A stretch of DNA of 64,000 nucleotides. Origin: JAPWJZ01 sp965279315. GTDB taxonomy: Bacteria; Pseudomonadota; Alphaproteobacteria; Micavibrionales; UBA2020. A model generated the notes under the pieces. It was given only the letters and a program-made list of their open reading frames with translations, did not search any database and had not been told where the DNA came from. Below, in pieces: positions 58,255-64,000 of the stretch. The translations under genes and the position numbers were made by a program. The stretch is taken from the NCBI GenBank assembly GCA_965279315.1, contig OZ257145.1, positions 2,542,001 through 2,606,000 of the forward strand. The letters run 5' to 3'. Each line of letters opens with the position of its first letter. The stretch's first letter is position 1.

Positions 58255-60482
58255 CCTCGATGCCGCAGCGGTTCAGCCTGACGGTCTATGCGACGACATT
58301 GTTCCTCTCTGCCGCCATCATGTTCGCGCTGCAGCCGATGGTCGGCAAGATGCTGCTGCCGATCGTCGGCGGTACGCCCGCCGGATGGATCGTCACGATG
58401 GCGTTTTTTCAGGTCATGCTGCTGGCGGGTTATTTCCTTGCCCATACATTGTCGCGTTTCAGCCCCCGTTTGCATGGCCTGATATATCTGTGCCTGATGG
58501 CGGCGGGATGTTTTTTCCTGCCCGTGCATATCGCGATGGACACCGCCGCGCCCGGCGCAGTCGATATTTTCCGGCTGCTGACCGTCGCGGTTGCCGTGCC
58601 GTTTATTGCGGTGTCGGCGACATCATCGACGCTGCAACGCCTGTTCACCACCACGGGGCATCCGTCGGCCAGCGACCCCTATTTCCTCTATGCCGCCAGC
58701 AACCTTGGCAGTTTTACGGGGCTGTTCCTCTATCCCCTGCTGATTGAATCCAAATGGGGCCTGGCGGCGCAGGCACAGAACTGGTTTATCGCCTTTGGCG
58801 TGCTGATGGCGGCAGGCGCGCTCTGCCTTGCCTTGGCAAAGGGCAAAGAAGACAAGGTCAACACCGCGCATGACGGCGCGGCGGCGACCAACCGCCAGCG
58901 TGTTGAATGGATATTGCTGTCTTTCTTTCCCTCCGCCCTGTTGCTGGCCGTCACGACGCATATAACGACGGACGTGTTTTCCGCGCCGATGATCTGGATA
59001 TTGCCACTGGCGCTGTACCTGCTCACTTTCGTCATCGCCTTTGGACGCCGCCAGTGGTTCAAATTTGCCGATGTCGCGCGGTTTCACCAGATTATCGTGC
59101 CCCTCGCCGCCGCGCTGACCTGCGTTTATAACCTGAATATCCGCGTTTCGGTCTATGCGATGTTCTGCCACCTGTTTGCCTTCGGCGTTGTCGCACTTGC
59201 CTGCCATATGCTGCTGGCGCAAAAACGCCCCGGCGGCGGCGGGCGGCAATTAACTGAATACTATTTGATGATGTCGATCGGCGGCGCGCTTGGCGGTGTT
59301 TTGAACGCGTTTATCCTGCCTGTGCTGCTTGACCGCCTGATTGAATACCCGGTGTTGATGTCGCTATCGCTTGTGATGCTGCCGGCCTTTACGCAGCCCA
59401 TGAATTTGCAGGGCAAGATGTTCGCGTGGTTCGCGGGTTTCTGCGGTTTCATGTATTTCCTGTTCGTCATGAGCAATGGCAGCTTCGCCGTCACCGACAG
59501 CATCGGCCAGCTGAACCAGAACATGATGACGGCGGATATTATCCTGTTCACGCTCGCCATCATGGTCGGCATGAACCTGCGCCTCGCGTTTTACGGCACG
59601 CTTGTCCTGCTGCTGGTATCCGAAGTCGTCATCCCGCGCGATATCGTGGCCACGACGCGCAACTTCTACGGCGTCATCAAGGTATTCGACCGCCCGCAAA
59701 TCATTCAGGGCAAGGAACGCATCGTGCGTTTCATGTATCACGGCACGACCACGCACGGCATCCAGATCCGCGACCCCGAACTCGAAAAAACCCCGACCGC
59801 GTATTTCTGGGCGGGCGGGCCGGTCGGCGATATTTTCGCGCTGTATAACCCGAAAAACATCGCGATCGTCGGCCTTGGCGCGGGCACGATGAACTGCTTC
59901 AGCCGCCCCGACAACGCATTAACCTTCTTTGAAATCGACGACGCGGTGGAGCGTGTGGCGCGGGAAGAATTTACGTTCCTGAAGGCCTGTACCGGCAAAC
60001 GCCCACCCAAGGTCATCATTGGCGACGGACGACTTGAACTGGCGAAGCAAACCGAAAAATACAACCTGATCGCGCTTGATGCGTTTTCGGCCGATACCAT
60101 CCCCGCGCATTTGCTGACGCTGGAGGCGGTGAAGACGTACTTGGCCCGCCTTGCGCCCGGCGGGATGATCATGTTCAACCTGTCGAACCGCTATTTCACC
60201 CTCGCTAACCCTTTGTTGCGCGTGGCGGCGGAATTGAACCTCAAAACCCGCTTCGTCCTCGACATCCCGCCGGAGAGCGCGCCGCAAGGCTCGCCCTCCA
60301 TCTGGTTCGCGATGGCGCCGCAGGGCGTCAGCCTGTCGCCGCTCGACGACTATGGTTGGGTGGAGCTGGCGGCGCCGGAGGGGGAGAAATTATGGACAGA
60401 CGACCACACGAATCTGCTCAATTCCCTCACCTTCCGCCCCGCAATCGCCGGCCCCCGCCAGCCGGTTGCCGAAAAGCGCTGA
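58251..60482 (+). CDS. Polytopic membrane protein fused to a spermidine synthase-like domain, copy 3
   Basis: 743 residues. Membrane half: SAAIMFALQPMVGKMLLPI, SSTLQRLFTTTG, SDPYFLYAASNLGSFTG. Domain half: IVGLGAGTMNCFSRP (from about 537), FFEIDDAVERVAREEF, GDGRLELAK and IALDAFSADTIPAHLL. The FEID acidic residue, which in the SAM or dcSAM site binds ribose, is kept in all three copies; the catalytic DxxD Asp is changed to DAF. A 99-base gap with its own promoter separates it from carB. The set may be a multi-subunit membrane enzyme; nothing in the sequence shows the substrate. Confidence 0.88.
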   Translation: MTSMPQRFSLTVYATTLFLSAAIMFALQPMVGKMLLPIVGGTPAGWIVTMAFFQVMLLAGYFLAHTLSRFSPRLHGLIYLCLMAAGCFFLPVHIAMDTAAPGAVDIFRLLTVAVAVPFIAVSATSSTLQRLFTTTGHPSASDPYFLYAASNLGSFTGLFLYPLLIESKWGLAAQAQNWFIAFGVLMAAGALCLALAKGKEDKVNTAHDGAAATNRQRVEWILLSFFPSALLLAVTTHITTDVFSAPMIWILPLALYLLTFVIAFGRRQWFKFADVARFHQIIVPLAAALTCVYNLNIRVSVYAMFCHLFAFGVVALACHMLLAQKRPGGGGRQLTEYYLMMSIGGALGGVLNAFILPVLLDRLIEYPVLMSLSLVMLPAFTQPMNLQGKMFAWFAGFCGFMYFLFVMSNGSFAVTDSIGQLNQNMMTADIILFTLAIMVGMNLRLAFYGTLVLLLVSEVVIPRDIVATTRNFYGVIKVFDRPQIIQGKERIVRFMYHGTTTHGIQIRDPELEKTPTAYFWAGGPVGDIFALYNPKNIAIVGLGAGTMNCFSRPDNALTFFEIDDAVERVAREEFTFLKACTGKRPPKVIIGDGRLELAKQTEKYNLIALDAFSADTIPAHLLTLEAVKTYLARLAPGGMIMFNLSNRYFTLANPLLRVAAELNLKTRFVLDIPPESAPQGSPSIWFAMAPQGVSLSPLDDYGWVELAAPEGEKLWTDDHTNLLNSLTFRPAIAGPRQPVAEKR

Positions 60483-60514
60483 AAACCACTGCAATTGCCG
60501 GCAGATCATGACAC

Positions 60515-60544
60515 TTGACGCGGTGCATCATCGTGCCGTATTTT
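60515..60544 (+). promoter_or_regulatory. Sigma-70 promoter for carB
   Basis: TTGACG (60515-60520) and TATTTT (60539-60544) with an 18-base spacer, about 38 bases before the carB ATG. AGGGAAGCG serves as the ribosome site. It would let carB be made without the membrane-fusion genes. Confidence 0.55.
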
Positions 60545-60581
60545 CGTCAAAATCCACCCCATTTACAGGGAAGCGATCCTC

Positions 60582-63500
60582 ATGCCCAAGCGCACGGATA
60601 TAAAGACCATCGCCATCATCGGCGCTGGCCCTATCGTTATTGGCCAGGCCTGCGAGTTTGACTATTCCGGCACGCAAGCCTGCAAGGCGCTGCGGGAAGA
60701 AGGGTACAGGGTCATCCTGATCAATTCCAACCCCGCCACGATCATGACCGACCCTGATCTGGCGGATGCGACATATATCGAGCCGATCACACCGGAGATC
60801 GTCGCCAAAATCCTGGAGAAGGAAAAGCCCGAAGCGCTGCTGCCCACCATGGGCGGCCAGACCGCGCTGAACACCGCGCTTGAACTGGCGAAAAACGGCA
60901 CGCTGCAACGGCTCGGCATCGAGCTGATCGGCGCGAAGGAAGAGGCAATCGAGGTTGCCGAAGACCGCGACCTGTTCAAGAAGGCGATGGAAAAACTGAA
61001 CCTTGAATGCGCGCGCGGCAAGACGGTCACGAATTACGCCGATGCGATGGACATGCTGGATTACGTCGGCCTGCCCGCGATCATCCGCCCCTCCTTCACC
61101 CTCGGCGGCACGGGCGGCGGCGTTGCGTACAACCGCAACGAATACGAAATGATCGTCCAGCAGGGCCTGAAGGCATCCCCCATCAAGCAGATCCTGATCG
61201 AGGAATCCATCCTCGGCTGGAAAGAGTACGAGATGGAGGTTGTCCGCGACAAGGCCGACAACTGCATCATCATCTGCTCCATCGAAAACATCGACCCCAT
61301 GGGCATCCATACCGGCGACAGCATCACCGTCGCCCCCGCGCTGACCCTGACGGACAAAGAATATCAGGTCATGCGCAATGCATCGATCGCCGTACTGCGC
61401 GGCATCGGCATCGAAACGGGCGGGTCGAACGTGCAGTTCGCCGTGAACCCGAAAGACGGCCGCCTGATCGTCATCGAAATGAACCCGCGCGTCAGCCGTT
61501 CTTCGGCCTTGGCGTCCAAGGCAACCGGCTTCCCCATTGCCAAGGTCGCAGCGAAACTCGCTGTCGGGTTTACACTCGATGAACTGCAGAACGACATCAC
61601 CGGATCGACGCCTGTGTCGTTCGAACCCACCATCGATTACGTCGTCACCAAGATCCCGCGTTTCAACTTTGAAAAATTCCGCGGCACCGAAGCTTTCCTC
61701 ACCACCGCCATGAAATCGGTCGGCGAAGTGATGGCGATGGGTCGCACGTTTGAAGAGTCGCTGCAAAAGGCGCTCTGTTCCCTCGAAACCGGATTGAACG
61801 GCTTGCAGGAAATGGCGCTGGTGCCCGCGGGTGTCGCGTACAGCGAACAGCATATCGTGGCGGCATTGTCGCAGCCGCGACCCGACCGCGTGATGATCAT
61901 TGCGCAGGCCTTCCGCCACGGCTTCAGCGTCGATGAAATCTATAAATATTGCAAATATGACACCTGGTACCTTGAACGCATCAAGGGCCTGGTCGAGCAT
62001 GAAGAGAAAATCCGCGAAAACGGCCTGCCGAAAAATTTCACCGAATGGATGGAAACAAAGCAGCTCGGCTTCTCCGACGCCCGCATCGGCGAGCTGACCG
62101 GCAAGAAAACCGACGAGGTGACCAAGCAACGCCACAAGGCCAATGTGCGCCCCGTGTACAAACGCGTCGACACCTGCTCCGCCGAATTCCCGTCGAACAC
62201 CTCTTATATGTATTCGACCTATGAATCGAACGGCTTTGCCCCCGGCGCATGCGAAGCACATCCGTCCGACCGCAAGAAAGTCATCATCATCGGCTCCGGC
62301 CCCAACCGCATCGGCCAGGGCATCGAATTCGATTATTGCTGCGTCCATGCCTCCTTCGCGCTGAAGGACAAGGGCATCGAAAGCATCATGATCAACTGCA
62401 ACCCCGAAACAGTGTCGACCGATTACGACACGTCGGACCGTTTGTATTTCGAGCCGATCACGTCGGAAAAAGTCCTCGACATCATCCATATCGAACAGCA
62501 AAAGGGCGACCTGCTGGGCGTGATCGTGCAGCTGGGCGGCCAGACGCCGCTGAAGCTCTGCGCGGAACTGGAACGCGCGGGCGTCAAGATTCTCGGCACC
62601 AGCCCCGATGCGATTGACTTGGCCGAAGACCGCGAGCGTTTCTCCAAACTCATCACCAAGATCAAGCTCAAGCAGCCCGCCAACGGCATGGCACGCTCCG
62701 CCGAAGAAGCGGAAAAGGTCGCGCAGGATGTGGGCTTCCCGCTTGTCCTGCGCCCCTCTTACGTCCTTGGCGGCCGCGGCATGGAAATCGTGCATGACAT
62801 GGACGGTCTGCGCCGCTATATCACCACCGCCGTTCAGGTATCGGGCGACGACCCCGTGCTGATCGACAAATACCTGCAAAACTGCATCGAGGTCGATGTG
62901 GATGCGCTGTGCGATGGCAAGGATGTTTTCATCGCAGGCGTGATGGAACATATCGAGGAAGCCGGCATCCATTCCGGCGACAGCACCTGTTCGCTGCCCC
63001 CTTATTCCCTGCGCCAGGAAATCGTCATCGACCTGATGGACCAGGCGATAACACTGGCGAAGGCGTTGAAAGTTGTCGGGTTGATGAACGTGCAGTTCGC
63101 CATCCGCCAGAGCCGCGACCCCGCGAACCTCGACCATTACGAGATTTTTGTGCTGGAGGTGAACCCCCGCGCATCCCGCACCGTGCCGTTCGTGGCGAAG
63201 GCGACCGGCGTGCCGGTCATCAAGGCCGCAACGCGCATCATGGTCGGCGAAAAAATCGCCCAGCTGAAAACCGAAGGCGTCATCCATCACCGCAAATACG
63301 ACCATGTCGCCGTCAAGGTGCCGGTGTTCCCCTTCGCCCGCTTCCCGAAAGTGGATGCGGTGCTGGGGCCTGAAATGAAATCGACCGGCGAAGTCATGGG
63401 CATCGACCGCGATTTCCGCCGCGCATTCGCCAAGGGCCGCATCGGCGCAGGCTCGAAACTGCCCGTTTCCGGCACCGTCTTCATCTCGGTTCGGGATTCT

Positions 63501-63872
63501 GACAAAAACGTGATTATCCCGCTTGCCGCACGCCTTGGCGATATGGGCTTCACCATCATCGCGACCGGCGGCACCGCCCGTCATCTGGTCGAGGCCGGCA
63601 TCCGCGCCAAAAAGGTCAATAAAGTCCATGAAGGTCAACCACATATCTTCGATGCGATGATCAACGGCGAAATCGCCCTGATGCTGAATACGACCGATGG
63701 CCCGCAGGCCGTGGTGGACGACTTTAACTTGCGCAGGGCGGCGTTACAGAATAAAATCCCCTACTACACGACCATCCCCGGCGCAAAGGCGGCAGTAGAT
63801 GCCATCGCTTCGCTGCGCCAGTCGGGGCCGTTCGATGTAAAGTCGCTGCAGGAATACCTGAAGGCGGCTTAA
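60582..63872 (+). CDS. carB: Carbamoyl-phosphate synthase large subunit
   Basis: 1096 residues. Two ATP-grasp halves: the first starts KTIAIIGAGPIVIGQACEFD, with GGQTALNTAL and TGEVMAMG-type (VGEVMAMGRTFEES) segments; the second repeats it with VIIIGSGPNRIGQGIEFDY, GGQTPLKLCAEL and VLGGRGMEIVHD. The C-terminal allosteric domain (IPLAARLGDMGFTIIATGGT) binds UMP or ornithine in other species. It uses ammonia from CarA and two ATP to make carbamoyl phosphate. A hairpin terminator follows at 63892-63933. Confidence 0.98.
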   Translation: MPKRTDIKTIAIIGAGPIVIGQACEFDYSGTQACKALREEGYRVILINSNPATIMTDPDLADATYIEPITPEIVAKILEKEKPEALLPTMGGQTALNTALELAKNGTLQRLGIELIGAKEEAIEVAEDRDLFKKAMEKLNLECARGKTVTNYADAMDMLDYVGLPAIIRPSFTLGGTGGGVAYNRNEYEMIVQQGLKASPIKQILIEESILGWKEYEMEVVRDKADNCIIICSIENIDPMGIHTGDSITVAPALTLTDKEYQVMRNASIAVLRGIGIETGGSNVQFAVNPKDGRLIVIEMNPRVSRSSALASKATGFPIAKVAAKLAVGFTLDELQNDITGSTPVSFEPTIDYVVTKIPRFNFEKFRGTEAFLTTAMKSVGEVMAMGRTFEESLQKALCSLETGLNGLQEMALVPAGVAYSEQHIVAALSQPRPDRVMIIAQAFRHGFSVDEIYKYCKYDTWYLERIKGLVEHEEKIRENGLPKNFTEWMETKQLGFSDARIGELTGKKTDEVTKQRHKANVRPVYKRVDTCSAEFPSNTSYMYSTYESNGFAPGACEAHPSDRKKVIIIGSGPNRIGQGIEFDYCCVHASFALKDKGIESIMINCNPETVSTDYDTSDRLYFEPITSEKVLDIIHIEQQKGDLLGVIVQLGGQTPLKLCAELERAGVKILGTSPDAIDLAEDRERFSKLITKIKLKQPANGMARSAEEAEKVAQDVGFPLVLRPSYVLGGRGMEIVHDMDGLRRYITTAVQVSGDDPVLIDKYLQNCIEVDVDALCDGKDVFIAGVMEHIEEAGIHSGDSTCSLPPYSLRQEIVIDLMDQAITLAKALKVVGLMNVQFAIRQSRDPANLDHYEIFVLEVNPRASRTVPFVAKATGVPVIKAATRIMVGEKIAQLKTEGVIHHRKYDHVAVKVPVFPFARFPKVDAVLGPEMKSTGEVMGIDRDFRRAFAKGRIGAGSKLPVSGTVFISVRDSDKNVIIPLAARLGDMGFTIIATGGTARHLVEAGIRAKKVNKVHEGQPHIFDAMINGEIALMLNTTDGPQAVVDDFNLRRAALQNKIPYYTTIPGAKAAVDAIASLRQSGPFDVKSLQEYLKAA

Positions 63873-63891
63873 TTAAAACCAACCGCAAAAG

Positions 63892-63933
63892 ATGCCGATG
63901 CACCGCGAGGGCGCATAACGGCATTTTTATTTG
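63892..63933 (+). terminator. Intrinsic terminator after carB
   Basis: An outer stem ATGCCG/CGGCAT (63892-63897 with 63919-63924) and an inner TGC-CC/GG-GCA hairpin are followed by TTTTATTT. It separates carB from greA. Confidence 0.85.
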
Positions 63934-63952
63934 TGTTTAAACGAGGAATGTT

Positions 63953-64000
63953 ATGATTCAGAAAGTCCCCATGACCGCCGCCGGCTTCCAGCGCCTGGAA
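63953..64000 (+). CDS. greA: Transcription elongation factor GreA, N-terminal end
   Basis: Sixteen residues before the window ends: MIQKVPMTAAGFQRLE. The KVPMTxxGxxxLE start is the GreA N-terminus; GreA rescues backtracked RNA polymerase. AACGAGGAATGTT upstream contains the GAGGA ribosome site. The carB-greA order is usual in alphaproteobacteria. The rest of the gene lies outside the window. Confidence 0.9.
   Translation, partial: MIQKVPMTAAGFQRLE

Noticed and set aside
53845..60482. True spermidine synthases
   Set aside because: The polyamine-binding DSTDP-type motif is replaced by DAF[ST][SA]D in all three and the proteins are mostly membrane; calling polyamine synthesis would go beyond the sequence.
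60528..63644. Very long open frame (1038 residues) on the minus strand
   Set aside because: It is exactly antisense to carB. High-GC third positions leave antisense frames open, and its composition (very rich in His, Asp, Gly, Arg, Phe) is typical of such shadows; no domain is seen.
1..64000. Prophage, insertion sequence, integron, CRISPR array or attachment sites
   Set aside because: No transposase, integrase, phage structural gene, or regularly spaced repeat was found on either strand.

Overview
This is a GC-rich bacterial chromosome segment, almost certainly from an alphaproteobacterium. The evidence is lineage-typical gene content and local order: trmFO next to an NDUFAF6-like squalene/phytoene-synthase-family gene, nadE near gltX, a TrmJ-type methyltransferase near rpsD, dnaG-rpoD, and carA/carB followed by greA. 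I cannot name the genus; a Micavibrio-like or Rhodospirillales-like lineage would fit, but that is a guess. There is no rRNA, phage, integrase, insertion sequence or CRISPR array. Genes are tightly packed: no gene-free stretch exceeds 300 bases, and the longest (15713-15971, 259 bases) holds a good sigma-70-type promoter pointing into the antisense side of its neighbour.

Layout. 1-8.5 kb: end of trmFO, NDUFAF6-like protein, secreted protein, murJ, TSUP transporter, ubiE, a membrane-ferritin-like fusion, dut-cysK-AHSA1 protein. 8.5-10 kb: a nested palindromic element and two small membrane proteins, each with its own promoter. 10-21 kb: mutS, a GtrA/GT-C fusion with its GT2 partner, an ExoI-like DEDDh nuclease, glnD. 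21-31.5 kb: class II DAHP synthase, nadE, acetyltransferase, esterase, gltX, trmJ, a tandem pair of coiled-coil membrane proteins, rpsD. 31.7-36 kb: small accessory genes including two I9-like mini-proteins, then a three-gene operon of a pentameric ligand-gated ion channel homologue, an SGNH hydrolase and a DMT exporter. 36-39.4 kb: ECF sigma factor, a decayed receiver-domain fragment, an OmpR-type regulator, a REC-histidine kinase with its single-domain regulator, and a CAU-anticodon tRNA. 39.4-47.6 kb (minus strand): dnaG, rpoD and four tandem PAP2-family membrane enzymes. 47.7-52.6 kb: three tandem ankyrin proteins, FkbM methyltransferase, YqeY. 52.6-64 kb: carA, three tandem membrane/spermidine-synthase-like fusion genes, carB, terminator, start of greA.

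How the genes work together. The housekeeping genes cover replication and repair (dnaG, mutS, the ExoI-like nuclease), transcription (rpoD, greA), translation (gltX, rpsD, tRNA, trmFO, trmJ), envelope (murJ, GtrA/GT2) and nitrogen, amino-acid, nucleotide and cofactor metabolism (glnD, carAB, aroF, cysK, nadE, ubiE, dut). The striking accessory theme is tandem paralogue arrays (four PAP2, three membrane-SpeE fusions, three ankyrin, two I9-like, two coiled-coil). The three largest arrays are packed with 4-base ATGA overlaps or direct abutment, and two of them are attached to essential housekeeping operons (dnaG-rpoD and carA-carB). A short shared C-terminal motif links the three ankyrin proteins to an unlinked hypothetical protein. 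These arrays, the ion-channel operon and the membrane-ferritin fusion are the best candidates for undescribed biology.
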